Shown here: positions 1-9,856 of the stretch, piece after piece
Layout: each line of letters begins with the position of its first letter
How positions within the stretch are numbered: position 1 is the first letter of the stretch
Assembly (NCBI GenBank): GCA_004297625.1
Contig: SCTY01000026.1
Location: 216,771-280,770, forward strand
Direction of reading: 5' to 3'
DNA: 64,000 nucleotides
Origin: Betaproteobacteria bacterium
GTDB taxonomy: Bacteria; Pseudomonadota; Gammaproteobacteria; Burkholderiales; SG8-39
Made by a program: the position numbers and the translations under genes
The notes under the pieces: generated by a model
The model's database searches: none
What the model was told of the DNA's origin: nothing
What the model saw: only the letters and a program-made list of their open reading frames with translations

Positions 1-2
1 AA

Positions 3-965
3 GCTTTCACGGAACTGGGACACGAGGTGCTGTTCCATGGCTTGGAGGATGTTCCGTGGTTGACCCTGCGGGGAAGGGCGGCCTACAGGATCAAGCGGCT
101 GAAGCCTTTCATCCGGGTCACGGAAGCGCGTCAAAGGAAACAGCTGGTGAAGGCTGCCGCGGACTTTCGACCCGCGCTTGCCATATTCATGGGCGCTGCC
201 GGCTGGGACGCAGCGTTGATTCGGCAAGTTAAAGAAATGTGCGAGGGGCGGGTCGTGGTCCTCGCAACCGACGACCCCACGGTCGTGCCCGGGCTGAAGT
301 CGCTCGCATGGCTCGAGGGCTTGGGCGAGTTCGACACGGTATTCGTGCCCGCCAAGGCGGCCATCGCCACGTTCTATCAGCTGGGAGCGAAACGGGTGGC
401 GACGTACGGGTTCAGTTACAACCCGAAATTCCACTTTCCCAGAGCCGCATCGGGGCCTTACAACGCTGTGGCTTACCTTGGATCCTGGGGACCGCTTCAG
501 GAAATGTGGCTCGACAGGATCGCCGCCGAATTTGCGCTGCGCATCTATGGCTGGGGATGGCAGCATGCTTCGAGGACGAGCCGGGCGCGCGCGTGCTGGG
601 CAAGAGGAGAGGGGCTCGAGGCCGATATGAACGCCGCGATCGCATCCTCGCGGATTATTTTCAACATGACGCGCGCCGAGCACGGCTGCACCTACTCGGC
701 AAAAACGCTGGAAATACCCGCCTGCGGCGGCTTCATGCTGACCAACTGGACGCCAGAACAGGCGGAGTTGTTCGAAGACGGCAAGGAGTGCGTGTTCTAT
801 AACACGATGGACGACATGCTTGACAAGGTCAGGTACTACCTGGAGAACGAGGCCGAACGAGAGAAGATCCGCCGGGCCGGCATGCAAGCGGTCGCACCTT
901 ACACCTATAAGAACAGTGCGACGTCCCTTCTCAAGCTCATGGGCATCGCAGGCACCGAGCGGTGA
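3..965 (+). CDS. CgeB-like glycosyltransferase, 5' end cut by window
   Basis: Probable sugar transferase of the CgeB/GT-B type, acting in the cytoplasm on a polysaccharide precursor. The frame is open to the first base and reads TELGHEV just before a possible internal GTG at 27, the usual N-terminal opening of such enzymes, so the true start lies outside the window. The C-terminal half contains the CgeB-like stretch with TYSAKTLEIPACGGFML, followed by FEDGKECVFY, where a nucleotide-sugar donor is normally held. It overlaps the next gene by GTGA, so the two are translationally coupled. The acceptor and donor are not predictable. Family call is good, exact activity unknown. Confidence 0.75.
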   Translation, partial: AFTELGHEVLFHGLEDVPWLTLRGRAAYRIKRLKPFIRVTEARQRKQLVKAAADFRPALAIFMGAAGWDAALIRQVKEMCEGRVVVLATDDPTVVPGLKSLAWLEGLGEFDTVFVPAKAAIATFYQLGAKRVATYGFSYNPKFHFPRAASGPYNAVAYLGSWGPLQEMWLDRIAAEFALRIYGWGWQHASRTSRARACWARGEGLEADMNAAIASSRIIFNMTRAEHGCTYSAKTLEIPACGGFMLTNWTPEQAELFEDGKECVFYNTMDDMLDKVRYYLENEAEREKIRRAGMQAVAPYTYKNSATSLLKLMGIAGTER

Positions 966-1927
966 CCCGCCGCCTCCTCAGATACCTGGGCAAAGCTGCA
1001 CCCGATTCCGCCTTCGGAAGACTGGTTCACTGGGTGCATCGAAAGCGAACCGCCCGCATTTGGCATCGAAGGGGGTTGGACATCACGTTCCATTCGGCCT
1101 ACATCGACATACGCCGGGGCAGCGAGTGGCTTCGAATAAGCCGGAAACACGCGTTCTACCTCGCGGACGTGTGTGCAGATTTCTCGCATTATTTTGATGC
1201 GGTCGAGCCTCTTGAGCTGGACGGTTGCGCCTTTGTCGATTTCTCGACTCCGAGGTTGCATTGGGTAAAAGGATTCAAGCTCATGCCGGTTTGCTTTTCT
1301 TCGCTGGCGGAGCCTTTGGCTACAGCCAACCAATACCTCAGGTTTGCGCGACTACAGGAGGGAGACGTAGTGATGGACTTGGGCGCCTATTCCGGTCTCA
1401 CGTCCATGTTGTTTGCGGAAGCCGCGGGCAGAACGGGGCGCGTATTTGCGTTCGAGCCGGACCCGGCGAGCTTTCGGATAACGATGCGAAACATCGGTCA
1501 CTATTCGGAGTTGACAGGGAAGAACAACATCACGGTGTACAACCTAGCGATCTGGGAGCATGACCAGGGGGTCGACTTCTTTTCCGACGGCAACATGGGG
1601 GCGAGAGTTATGGTCACCGTTTCTGGACGGCACCCCACATGCCGCATACCGTCCGCCACGCTGGAAGGCTTTGTCCGCACGCACGCTCTCGACCGAATCG
1701 ACTTCGTGAAGTGCGACATTGAAGGGGCGGAAAGAGTGGTCATCCCCGCCGCGCGCGGGTTGTTTGCGCGATTCAAACCCCGGCTGATCATTGAACCGCA
1801 TTTTGTTGATGGAGCACTCACCGCGACTACCTGCCGCGAAGCCCTTGAGCGGATAGGCTACCAGGTAGAGGTTACGCCTCAAGCCGGCTCGACGTTGCCC
1901 TTGTTAATGGCAACGCCGGCCGTTTGA
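962..1927 (+). CDS. FkbM-family methyltransferase
   Basis: SAM-dependent methyltransferase of the FkbM family, which usually O-methylates sugars or polyketides. The SAM-binding motif I is VVMDLGAYSG at about residue 137, followed by the acidic motif VFAFEPDPASF. A late motif, IDFVKCDIEGAE near residue 243, is characteristic of FkbM proteins. The N-terminal 125 residues form an extra region without a recognised domain. The GTG start at 962 overlaps the stop of the preceding glycosyltransferase, indicating an operon and suggesting methylation of a residue in the same glycan. The target hydroxyl is unknown. Confidence 0.82.
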   Translation: MTRRLLRYLGKAAPDSAFGRLVHWVHRKRTARIWHRRGLDITFHSAYIDIRRGSEWLRISRKHAFYLADVCADFSHYFDAVEPLELDGCAFVDFSTPRLHWVKGFKLMPVCFSSLAEPLATANQYLRFARLQEGDVVMDLGAYSGLTSMLFAEAAGRTGRVFAFEPDPASFRITMRNIGHYSELTGKNNITVYNLAIWEHDQGVDFFSDGNMGARVMVTVSGRHPTCRIPSATLEGFVRTHALDRIDFVKCDIEGAERVVIPAARGLFARFKPRLIIEPHFVDGALTATTCREALERIGYQVEVTPQAGSTLPLLMATPAV

Positions 1928-2023
1928 CCTGGAGGCTCAGCGAAGAATCTGCACGCGATAGGTCGGCTGGCGGGTCATCTCCGGTATAGCGAAGCGACTG
2001 CCGTCTAGAATGACCCGCGCAGA

Positions 2024-3424
2024 TCAGTATCCGATACGTTCTGATCGTTGTTTTAGCACTTCCGGGCGCGTCGCTTCGGCCATTGTGTGCTTCATGGCAA
2101 GCCTAAGGGCGAATACGCTGCCCCAGAAAAATACAGATCCCCACACGATTGCCGAAATGTTAAACAGCAGGTTATCGTCCGCGAGGATGTAGTAGTTGAA
2201 GAGCAGCAGGTAGTAGATGACCATGGCCGGGTCCGCAGAGCAGTAGAACCGCCTGTAGAGCCAAGCGAACAGCCACCCGTAGAACGCGAACATCAGGAAT
2301 CCGGCCCAACCGAAGATCATGAAGCTCTCGGTAGTCCTGCCGAACGGCACGAGCACCCCATAGCCGTCGTAGGGCAGGCCGTACCAGTACTTGTTCGCGA
2401 ACCAGACGTGGATGTTCTGGATCGTGCTCTTGTCCACGCCGAAGATGCTCGGGATGGCCAGCTTGTAGGTAGGCAGGCTCCCGACCCGGTCGTACAGATC
2501 CAGCGCGACCCCCTGGTCGAGCCCCTGCAGGTACATCATGAAAGCGTCAAGATACGCGAACCGGTCGGTCATCTTGATTAGGAAAAGGTTGGTTAGCACA
2601 TCTCCGAGGCTTGACTCGTCGAGCAAGCCGAACACCAGCGTTGTTCGCCCGGCAAGTGTCTCGTTGGGCGATATGACACTGATGTCGAAGTCACGCACGG
2701 CGTAGGAAGCGACGACAAAGGGGACCGCCAGCAGTAGGGTCGCCAGGAGATACGCCGGCCGGATCGAAAACCCGACACGCCTTAGGACGAGCAGGAAAAT
2801 CACCAGGCAACCCAATAGTATGTGCTTCGCCGTCAGCATGAAACCGTAGTACACGAACAAACCGGCGAGCACCGCGAAAGCCGCCAAGTAGCCGAGCCGC
2901 CGCGTGATCAGCCACATGATCAGCGAGCCGCTGATTGAGACATCGATGGCGAACCACACCGCATTAACAATCTGCGGGATGTCGCTTTCCCCGAGGTCGT
3001 TGATAAAGTTGATGCTCGTATGCGAGCTGAGCAGGAAATACAGGACCACCGAAGCCCACAACGCGAAGTAGCCCAGTATCGGGAGCGGAATCGACTGAAG
3101 CGGCGGTAGCGCCCGCACGGCCGGAGCCGCCGGCAGCACGCGTGCGCCGCTAAAGTACTGGTAGCTGACGTTGAACACCAGCACGCACGCCGTCGCGTAG
3201 AGGAGCACCGTGTTGCAGGTGTCGAAGTCCCACTCCAGCGCGGGTGCCGTCTCCATGGTATCGCCGAAGACCAGCAGGACCAAGGCACGTACCGGGAAGT
3301 TCAGCAGGTAGGCCACGTTGACCGCGAAAGCGGGCTCCGCAATGCGCTCGAGGCGCAAATATCTGTGCCCTTCCATCGCGTAATACGCGCTGATCAGGCT
3401 GAGGAGCAATACGGTAACGGTCAC
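2024..3424 (-). CDS. O-antigen/oligosaccharide repeat-unit polymerase-like membrane protein
   Basis: Polytopic inner-membrane protein of 466 residues with about a dozen hydrophobic segments. A large periplasmic-type loop around residues 300-390 (GLPYDGYGVLVPFGRTTESFMIFGWAGFL) is the layout of Wzy-like polymerases, which join undecaprenyl-linked repeat units. Wzy proteins diverge so much that the call rests on topology and neighbours (glycosyltransferases and GT-C-like proteins on both sides). It starts at GTG and stands alone on its strand, with about 95 bases to the next gene upstream. An O-antigen ligase is the main alternative. A second polymerase candidate lies at 44876-46405, so two polymers may be made. 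Confidence 0.6.
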   Translation of the reverse strand: MTVTVLLLSLISAYYAMEGHRYLRLERIAEPAFAVNVAYLLNFPVRALVLLVFGDTMETAPALEWDFDTCNTVLLYATACVLVFNVSYQYFSGARVLPAAPAVRALPPLQSIPLPILGYFALWASVVLYFLLSSHTSINFINDLGESDIPQIVNAVWFAIDVSISGSLIMWLITRRLGYLAAFAVLAGLFVYYGFMLTAKHILLGCLVIFLLVLRRVGFSIRPAYLLATLLLAVPFVVASYAVRDFDISVISPNETLAGRTTLVFGLLDESSLGDVLTNLFLIKMTDRFAYLDAFMMYLQGLDQGVALDLYDRVGSLPTYKLAIPSIFGVDKSTIQNIHVWFANKYWYGLPYDGYGVLVPFGRTTESFMIFGWAGFLMFAFYGWLFAWLYRRFYCSADPAMVIYYLLLFNYYILADDNLLFNISAIVWGSVFFWGSVFALRLAMKHTMAEATRPEVLKQRSERIGY

Positions 3425-3519
3425 GGCAACGTCACGTTCGGTATTTTTGGAGTCGCGACCGACGAATTCGGCACCGCCACATTGTCTGTCCCGTCAAGGC
3501 GCTTTGACTTCCCATAGTG

Positions 3520-5148
3520 TCATTTGATCGATGTCGCTCGATCCCCATGTCCATGGCCAATAACCCCAGTGATTGGAAAAAAACCCGCTCCATCACCCAT
3601 CACGCGTCCACCGGGATGAAATGTGAACGCTTTGCCGAGTAGGGTTCGGTGGGGCGCAACTTGATCTAGGGAAGCCCCATAAGCAGAGCTACTGCTTGCC
3701 ACGATGATGTCATTGGGCTGCGGAAATGGCGGAACAGACGCGAGCGGACGCGCGCCCGCCCTTTGGGCATACCATTGAAATCCCCAATGGCCGTGGAACC
3801 AAACGCGCCTCCCCTGTTGTGCGAGTGGCGCAATGAGCTCTCGGCTAATCATGCGGCCTGGTTCCGCCAGCGCGGCGCTCGCACTCACAATCGCGATTCC
3901 CAGAGTGGCGCCTGCAATTAATGTGATTGCAATTGTTACATGCTTCAGTCTGGAACTCGACGACCGCATCGCCTCGATCAGGAGTAGTGCAACCGCGGGC
4001 ACGGACACGACGAGGTACTTGGACGGGAAATGAGGGTAAATAATGACCGGCAACGGCACAAACAGCCAAGCGAGGAGCACCCAGTGAAACCATGTACGCC
4101 TGCTCACGCAATACTTAATAATGTCAATTAGACATAGCAGGCTGACAATCGCAACCAGGGCGACCGAGACACGCGCCTCGCGATGCAGCCAGATTAGAGC
4201 CGCGAAAACTGGCACTCCAAGAAACGGCGCGAGTTTCCAATTGATCACGTGTCCTCGTATCACAAGCCACGGTATGACGAGTGGAACTGCAACTGCCCAG
4301 TGGACCAGGAACGCGACTGCATTGCTGGCAATGTAGGGCGGGCGGAACAACCGCAGAGCGCTGACGACGTCGAATGTTCTTAGCCAAAGAGCAGCGAGGA
4401 CAGCGCACGGCAGGAGCAGCCCAATACCCCAAGGAAGCATAGATTGCCGAAATGTGACAGGTCCCAGCATGTCAGGCCTGTTTTCCGCGGCTGCCTGCCG
4501 CTGCTGAAGAAGGAGGCAAGCAAGCGAGAGCACGACAGCGAGCGGGGCAATGTGGACGCGGGAGTAGGCACCTAAGCCCAAGAACATTAGGCCAAGCGCA
4601 GGTTGATGCCAGCGCTTCGAGATAAGCCATGCCGTAAGGCGTTCTGCGCCCAACACACCAAACGTCATTGCTGCGATGTCGGGCATGCTGGTGCTTGCGA
4701 TGCCCAAACACGCTGGGGTTGCAGCGACGAGCAGCCCTGCCAGCCGTGCTTCAACGAGCAAAAATTGACACCTCAGTGCAATGATCACGGTGGCAAGAAT
4801 TCCACAACTAAACAGGATGATCTGCGTGAGGTGTGCTACCCATTCGGAACCGCCGGCAAGAATCGAAGGTATTAAGAGCCACGCCATCATCCGTCCACTA
4901 CGTTGTAGGGCGGATATCGATTCCGGACGGTCGAACCAAACAATCTCGAAATCCGGGGGCGCAAGCGGATGCTCCATCGCATGTTCTGCCTCGAGGAGAA
5001 AAACCGTGTCATCGATGGTGAAGGCAGAATGCAAGAACGGCAGCAAGGACAGAGCGCACAACAAGACACCTGGCCATGCTGCTCGAATCGTTTGAGATAG
5101 CCGCACGGTTGACGCAGGGCCGGCGTCTTTACGCCACGCGCTCGTCAT
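3520..5148 (-). CDS. GT-C-type membrane glycosyltransferase-like protein
   Basis: Integral membrane protein of 542 residues with roughly ten transmembrane segments. An acidic pair follows the first segment (FTIDDTVFLLEAEHAMEHPL, residues ~43-62), matching the first periplasmic loop of GT-C/GT39 enzymes, where an Asp is catalytic. Such proteins transfer sugars from polyprenyl-phosphate carriers on the periplasmic side. The start codon overlaps the stop of the upstream gene (ATGA), so it is cotranscribed with the similar protein at 5145-6719. Substrate is unknown; the family assignment rests on topology and the loop motif. Confidence 0.55.
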   Translation of the reverse strand: MTSAWRKDAGPASTVRLSQTIRAAWPGVLLCALSLLPFLHSAFTIDDTVFLLEAEHAMEHPLAPPDFEIVWFDRPESISALQRSGRMMAWLLIPSILAGGSEWVAHLTQIILFSCGILATVIIALRCQFLLVEARLAGLLVAATPACLGIASTSMPDIAAMTFGVLGAERLTAWLISKRWHQPALGLMFLGLGAYSRVHIAPLAVVLSLACLLLQQRQAAAENRPDMLGPVTFRQSMLPWGIGLLLPCAVLAALWLRTFDVVSALRLFRPPYIASNAVAFLVHWAVAVPLVIPWLVIRGHVINWKLAPFLGVPVFAALIWLHREARVSVALVAIVSLLCLIDIIKYCVSRRTWFHWVLLAWLFVPLPVIIYPHFPSKYLVVSVPAVALLLIEAMRSSSSRLKHVTIAITLIAGATLGIAIVSASAALAEPGRMISRELIAPLAQQGRRVWFHGHWGFQWYAQRAGARPLASVPPFPQPNDIIVASSSSAYGASLDQVAPHRTLLGKAFTFHPGGRVMGDGAGFFPITGVIGHGHGDRATSIK

Positions 5149-6719
5149 CTTGGATTTGCGGCCGTGCGTGATGTGTCACGCCGGCGGTACACCGCGTGCT
5201 CCCATGTGATGCTGCTGTTGCCGACCTCGCGTCCGAAAACGGTCGCGCGTTGCGGCAGGTGGGGCCAGTAGACGAGCTCATAGTCGGCTTCGTTCCACCA
5301 TGGCGGATACTGTGGCCGTAGCGCATCGCCGCTGCCGATAAAGCTCAAAGCGAAGAGCGGGATTCGCGCTCGATTTTCCGCATCGTCCAGCCCGGGCCAG
5401 AAGTTGACCACGTCGAATCCCGCTTCCTTGAAGAGCATGTAACCCTGGGGCGCAACGGCAACAAGGCGTTCGCCCTCCTCGCTGTGCTGTAAGTCGGAGA
5501 TCACTATGCGCATGCGCGCGAGCGACGGCCCGAGATTCGCATTCATGACGAGAATGCGTGCGAAGGTCGGCGCGTTCAAGATTGTCATGCCGACAAACGC
5601 GACGACTAGCGCAACGCTTCGGCCTGTTGCGTAGGCGCCCTCCAGTCGCGAACTCGCGATCGAGAAGAGCGCGAGCAAGAGCCCCGTGGCGATCGGGACA
5701 TAGCTTGGCTGGGAGGGAGAGATGGTCAATGGGACTGCAACGAACAGGACTAAGCCGCCGCACGGAATGAGCAGCGACCAATTTCTGCTTCGCATTGCAG
5801 CCAAGGTAAAGAAAACCATGCCACTTCCGAGAACGAAGGCAAGGCTTGCGATCCCGAGCCGGGCAGGCTCGGCTGCGATCTGGGTCCGCAGCCCGCCACT
5901 CCAAGTCCGCCAGTCTCCGTCGACAAGGGCCATAAAAAATCTGCCTGGCTCTGGCAGCACGCCTAAAAAACGCGTGATCGCGGTTGGGTCGAGTTGCATC
6001 AAGAGATACACTGCGAGCGACGGTGCGATTAGAAATCCGGCAACCGCAGGCGCACCAATAAGAGGGAAAGGGGGCCAGCGGCGATCACGGCCCGGCGGCA
6101 AACGATCGCTCGCCCAAAGCAAGACGATTGCAAGTGCCGACAATGCCCCCGCTGGCGGCGATACGACTACGGCGACGCCGCAGAGAATCGCCGAGAAGAA
6201 GAGACGCAGTGGTGCGGCGCTCTGGCAGAGCAGGAGAAGAGCGCCTAGTCCCAAGGCAAGGCCCAGGGTGTCGGGCCGGTCATACGCACATGCGCTGAAT
6301 CCGAGCGGCAATGTAAGGCAGACCAGGACTAGCAGTCCGCGCTTGAGCATGGAAGCCGCTCCCATGGCAAGGGCAGCCCAACCGAATATGTGCGCGAGGG
6401 CGGCGATTCCCGTGTTGAAGGCTGCGTTCTGCGCGACTCCTACGCCGACGAGCTTGGAATAGACGCCAAACAGGAACGGGTAGCCCGGCGGGTAAAAAGC
6501 GTAGCCAACTCGATCGAATGTTGGATTGCCGTAGGTAAGTCGCGACGTGAATCCGTTGCCGAGCGCCAGATTGGCGCCCGCGTCCTTGAACAAGAATATG
6601 TCGGTGTACCCAGGTAACGGTGGCGCGAAGGCACCGAAGATGAGCCACCCGGCAGTCGCGAGAAGAACCGCAGCCAACGGCAAGCGCATGCCGCGGTCGG
6701 GGAGCATTGGTTGCGCCAT
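5145..6719 (-). CDS. GT-C-type membrane glycosyltransferase-like protein
   Basis: Membrane protein of 524 residues with many hydrophobic helices. Its first loop (GYTDIFLFKDAGANLALGNGFTSRL) and the following FYPPGYPFLFGVYSKLVG are typical of GT39/ArnT-like lipid-linked sugar transferases. The frame stays open upstream to 6917, but the extra 66 residues are polar and unlike the family, so the ATG at 6719 (MAQPMLPDRG) just before the first hydrophobic helix is preferred. It is the first gene of a two-gene minus-strand operon and is divergent from the gene at 6826. The sugar moved is unknown. Confidence 0.55.
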   Translation of the reverse strand: MAQPMLPDRGMRLPLAAVLLATAGWLIFGAFAPPLPGYTDIFLFKDAGANLALGNGFTSRLTYGNPTFDRVGYAFYPPGYPFLFGVYSKLVGVGVAQNAAFNTGIAALAHIFGWAALAMGAASMLKRGLLVLVCLTLPLGFSACAYDRPDTLGLALGLGALLLLCQSAAPLRLFFSAILCGVAVVVSPPAGALSALAIVLLWASDRLPPGRDRRWPPFPLIGAPAVAGFLIAPSLAVYLLMQLDPTAITRFLGVLPEPGRFFMALVDGDWRTWSGGLRTQIAAEPARLGIASLAFVLGSGMVFFTLAAMRSRNWSLLIPCGGLVLFVAVPLTISPSQPSYVPIATGLLLALFSIASSRLEGAYATGRSVALVVAFVGMTILNAPTFARILVMNANLGPSLARMRIVISDLQHSEEGERLVAVAPQGYMLFKEAGFDVVNFWPGLDDAENRARIPLFALSFIGSGDALRPQYPPWWNEADYELVYWPHLPQRATVFGREVGNSSITWEHAVYRRRDTSRTAANPR

Positions 6720-6825
6720 TGTGTTATTGGACTGTATTTTTGGGTAAACGAACCGGGCTAATCCGTATCTTGGGCAAAACTGACGGAAGCGTGTCAAACA
6801 TTGGGCGCGGAGGTCAACAACCACA
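6720..6825. promoter_or_regulatory. divergent intergenic promoter region
   Basis: These 106 bases separate two head-to-head membrane glycosyltransferase-like genes and must hold promoters for both. The stretch is more AT-rich than its flanks, with runs such as TATTTTTGGG and TGTTATTGG, but no confident -35/-10 pair or operator could be picked by eye. Confidence 0.4.
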
Positions 6826-8703
6826 ATGAAGTCGGTGAAAGATCGCCGCGACTTCGTCGCCTGGACCGGGCTCGCGATGTACTGCGTATTTCTCTCTTGG
6901 TTCAACTGGGCCGTCATGCCGCCGGAGCTTGCTTTTTCGGGCGACGTGGCACGCTGGCTGGCAGAGGCTTATAGGGTAAGCCTCGGAGAGGCGCCGTACC
7001 GCGATTTTTCATGGCAATTTCCACCCCTTGCGGCGTACTTCTACGGATGGGCGTTCTCGGCATTCGGGGCCACGTATGGCACCGCGAGCCTTTTGGGCGC
7101 CATCCTTTCCACCGCTGACGTCTTATTGACGTACGCGGTAGCGCGGCGGTTTCTCGACCGGCCTCTCGCGGTGGCAGCAGTTGTGCTATTCGCCACCGCT
7201 GGCGGCTTCAACTTCAAGAACTTTGCGCTGTTCGGGCTGCGTATCTACAGCCCGGCGATGCTCCTCGGGTACGGCGGCGTTCTTGCGCTCGTGCTCGGGC
7301 TCGACGGATTCGTGCGCGCGCGAGCATGGAGCTTGCGCGATGTTCTGTTGGTCGTCCTCGGAACATTCATTTGCCTGTCGGCGAAGCCCGAGTTCGCGAT
7401 CAGCGCCGTCGTGGGCCTCGGTATCGCGTTTGCTCTGGATATCGCCGCGACGCCCTCGCGCGAGCGTTCCCGTGTGGCCGTCCGGTCCCTCATCGTCGCG
7501 ACCGCGTTCGTTGCGCCTGCGATCGCGTTCTATGGCTGGGTCGCGGCGCAGGCGGGATTTCCGGCCCTGCTCGAGGGCGTCATGGGTTACGGCATCAGCG
7601 GGCTGTCGTGCCCATGGTGGCCGACAGGCGCCGGCTTGGTCGCCGTGGCCGGCGCGCTTGTCATGGGTGTGACTGCGCTCGCGGGACTGGCTGCATTGGA
7701 CGCGGCGTCGACTCGCGGGCGCGTGCCGTTGATCCTCTTCGCGATCGGCATCCCCGCTTCGCTCGCTGCGCTCTGGTTTTTCGCATACCTGTACGGCGAG
7801 GGCCCCGGTCCCCTGGCCATCGCGCGGCAAATCGCCAACTTCTCCAACGCCATGCTGGTCGCGCTCTGGATCTCGCTGGGTTGGCTGCTGTTGCGCGTCT
7901 GGCAGGCGACGGCTGGCGGCAACGGCATCGCGCTGCGCGACCCGGCCCTGCAGGCCGAATTGCTGCTATTCGCCGTGACTGTGGCTCCCTCGGTACGCTC
8001 GCTATTTACAAAAAATTCGGTCAATTCCATTCCGATGGCCGCGATCGCCAGCTATCCATTGCTCTGTGTGTCGGCACTCGTCGTCGCACGCGGCGTGCTT
8101 GCGTATTGTGAAAACCCGGAAATACAGAGGCGCCGCATTACTCGCGCGACATTGGCGATATTGATCATGGCGCTGCTTTACTCGGTCGCTCGCGTAGCGG
8201 GGTTTGTCCGGCTCTTCGATCCCTGGCCGCCGGTGGCGCTGCAAACCCGAGCCGGCACTATGTACGTCAACAACGCGGACGCAGAACTCTATGGAAAGCT
8301 CTACCCCTATCTTGAGGGCCGAGTGAAGGAAGGAGAATTCCTGGCAGAGCTGGGGTACGGCGGGGGCTGGACGTTCGCTTTGCATTCGCGGAGTCCTTTG
8401 TTCCTTACCCAGACCTTCCTCTTTGCGCCTTCCGAATCGCGTCTCGCGCAGGAAAAGAGGCGGCTGGAGATTTCTCCGCCTCGCGCGGTCGTCGCTCCAG
8501 ACACCCCGGACGGGCGCTGGGCGCTATGGGGAATCCCCGGAAATTTCGGTTGCACTTTCCCGCGCGTGGCGTGGCGCACCGATGTGCCGAGCGACCGGCC
8601 CGAGATCGCATTTCCGGCCATCGACTACCTTCGGCAGAAGTACGTTCCCGTGATGCGAGTCCCCGGCAGGGCCGTAGTCCTGGAGCCCGCCGGGGCCATG
8701 TAG
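6826..8703 (+). CDS. GT39-like membrane glycosyltransferase
   Basis: Membrane protein of 625 residues with about twelve hydrophobic segments. After the first helix comes FSGDVARWLAEAYRVSLGEAPYRDFSWQFPPLAAYFYG (residues ~37-70), the GT-C/PMT-like loop with an acidic residue and the family-typical 'P.a.y.yg' segment. The C-terminal ~130 residues form a soluble, probably periplasmic domain (YGKLYPYLEGRVKEGEFLAELGYGGGW). Family members transfer sugars from polyprenyl-phosphate donors. It leads a plus-strand operon with the glycosyltransferases that follow, 13 bases upstream of the next start. Its donor and acceptor are unknown. Confidence 0.6.
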   Translation: MKSVKDRRDFVAWTGLAMYCVFLSWFNWAVMPPELAFSGDVARWLAEAYRVSLGEAPYRDFSWQFPPLAAYFYGWAFSAFGATYGTASLLGAILSTADVLLTYAVARRFLDRPLAVAAVVLFATAGGFNFKNFALFGLRIYSPAMLLGYGGVLALVLGLDGFVRARAWSLRDVLLVVLGTFICLSAKPEFAISAVVGLGIAFALDIAATPSRERSRVAVRSLIVATAFVAPAIAFYGWVAAQAGFPALLEGVMGYGISGLSCPWWPTGAGLVAVAGALVMGVTALAGLAALDAASTRGRVPLILFAIGIPASLAALWFFAYLYGEGPGPLAIARQIANFSNAMLVALWISLGWLLLRVWQATAGGNGIALRDPALQAELLLFAVTVAPSVRSLFTKNSVNSIPMAAIASYPLLCVSALVVARGVLAYCENPEIQRRRITRATLAILIMALLYSVARVAGFVRLFDPWPPVALQTRAGTMYVNNADAELYGKLYPYLEGRVKEGEFLAELGYGGGWTFALHSRSPLFLTQTFLFAPSESRLAQEKRRLEISPPRAVVAPDTPDGRWALWGIPGNFGCTFPRVAWRTDVPSDRPEIAFPAIDYLRQKYVPVMRVPGRAVVLEPAGAM

Positions 8704-8716
8704 AGATCGAGCCCGG

Positions 8717-9856
8717 ATGCGGATCCTGCACGTCACGCCCTCCTTCTTTCCGGCGACGCGTTTTGGCGGTCCGATCTTCTCGACCTACGGACTGTGCAAC
8801 GCATTAGCCGCGTCTCCCGGCATCGAGATCCGCGTGCTCACGACCGACACTTCCGGGAGAGAGTCCGCCCAGAGGCTGGAGCCGCGGGTCGCCGGCGCCC
8901 GCAGCCTGAACGGCTACGCGATCCGCTACTGCCGAAAAAGCGTCGGCGCCGATTTCTCCCTGCCGATGCTTGCAGTCCTTCCATCCGCAATTCGATGGGC
9001 GGATGTGGTGCACCTTACCGGCGTCTATTCGTCGCCGACGCTTCCGACCCTCGCCTTCTGCCGGATCCTCCGCAGACCGATCGTTTGGTCGCCTCGCGGC
9101 GCGCTGCAGAGATGGCAAGGGAGCACACGTCCCGCCCTGAAGGCTGTCTGGGAAGGCGCATGCCGCTTGACGTCGCCATCATCGATGGTCTTGCACGTGA
9201 CTACCGACGAAGAAGGCAAGGCGAGCAAAAGTCGCATGCCCAATGCCGCCCTCGCCGTCATTCCCAACGGGGTGGACTGTCCAGCCTCATTGCCAGGCAA
9301 GTCTCGGGACCCGATGGCTCCGCTCCATGTGCTCTACATGGGAAGGATCCACCCGATCAAGGCGATCGACAATCTGCTGCGCGCGATTGCGCGCAGCGCA
9401 CCGGGCGCGGCTCGGCTGCTGATTTGCGGGGAAGGGGACGCCCGATACACTGCCCGGCTTCTCGAGCTTGCCCGGGAGCTCGCACTGGAAGATCGCGTGG
9501 AATTTGCCGGTCACGTTGAGGGCGAGCGCAAACGCGAGGCATTCCTGCGTGCAGATGTGCTCGTTCTTCCATCTCACAGCGAGAATTTCGGCGTCGCGGC
9601 GGCCGAGGCGCTCGCGTATGGCGTGCCGGTCATTGCGGCGCGCGGCACCCCGTGGAAGGAGCTGGAAACGAGGGGCTGCGGGCTGTGGACGGAAAATACG
9701 CCGGAAGCGCTGGCCGCAGCGATCCAGTCGTTGGCTCGGGCCGATCGAGCCGCAATGGGAGCAAAGGGACGGGAATGGGCGCGAGAGGCGTTCGCATGGC
9801 CGGTGATCGCGAGCAAAATGGTCGCGGTCTATGCCGAGTCGATGGCGCGATGCTGA
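8717..9856 (+). CDS. family 4 glycosyltransferase (GT-B)
   Basis: Cytoplasmic retaining glycosyltransferase of the GT4 family. The N-terminal acceptor domain opens with MRILHVTPSFFPATRFGGPI. The C-terminal donor domain (Glycos_transf_1) runs from LHVLYMGRIHPIKAID (~residue 205) to the nucleotide-binding motif SHSENFGVAAAEALAYGVPVIAA (~285), which contains the E-x7-E arrangement. It likely adds one sugar to a lipid-linked repeat unit. The stop overlaps the start of the next gene by 7 bases, so it is coupled to the PssD/PssE pair. Linkage and donor cannot be predicted. Confidence 0.85.
   Translation: MRILHVTPSFFPATRFGGPIFSTYGLCNALAASPGIEIRVLTTDTSGRESAQRLEPRVAGARSLNGYAIRYCRKSVGADFSLPMLAVLPSAIRWADVVHLTGVYSSPTLPTLAFCRILRRPIVWSPRGALQRWQGSTRPALKAVWEGACRLTSPSSMVLHVTTDEEGKASKSRMPNAALAVIPNGVDCPASLPGKSRDPMAPLHVLYMGRIHPIKAIDNLLRAIARSAPGAARLLICGEGDARYTARLLELARELALEDRVEFAGHVEGERKREAFLRADVLVLPSHSENFGVAAAEALAYGVPVIAARGTPWKELETRGCGLWTENTPEALAAAIQSLARADRAAMGAKGREWAREAFAWPVIASKMVAVYAESMARC

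Noticed and set aside
27..965. Start of the first gene at GTG 27
   Set aside because: Family-like residues (TELGHE) are encoded upstream in the same frame up to the edge, so the gene is cut rather than starting at 27.
3102..3111. GGCGGTAGCG, identical to the ops core of JUMPstart leaders of polysaccharide operons
   Set aside because: It lies inside the coding region of the polymerase-like gene, on the opposite strand, and precedes no operon. A chance match in GC-rich coding DNA is likely.
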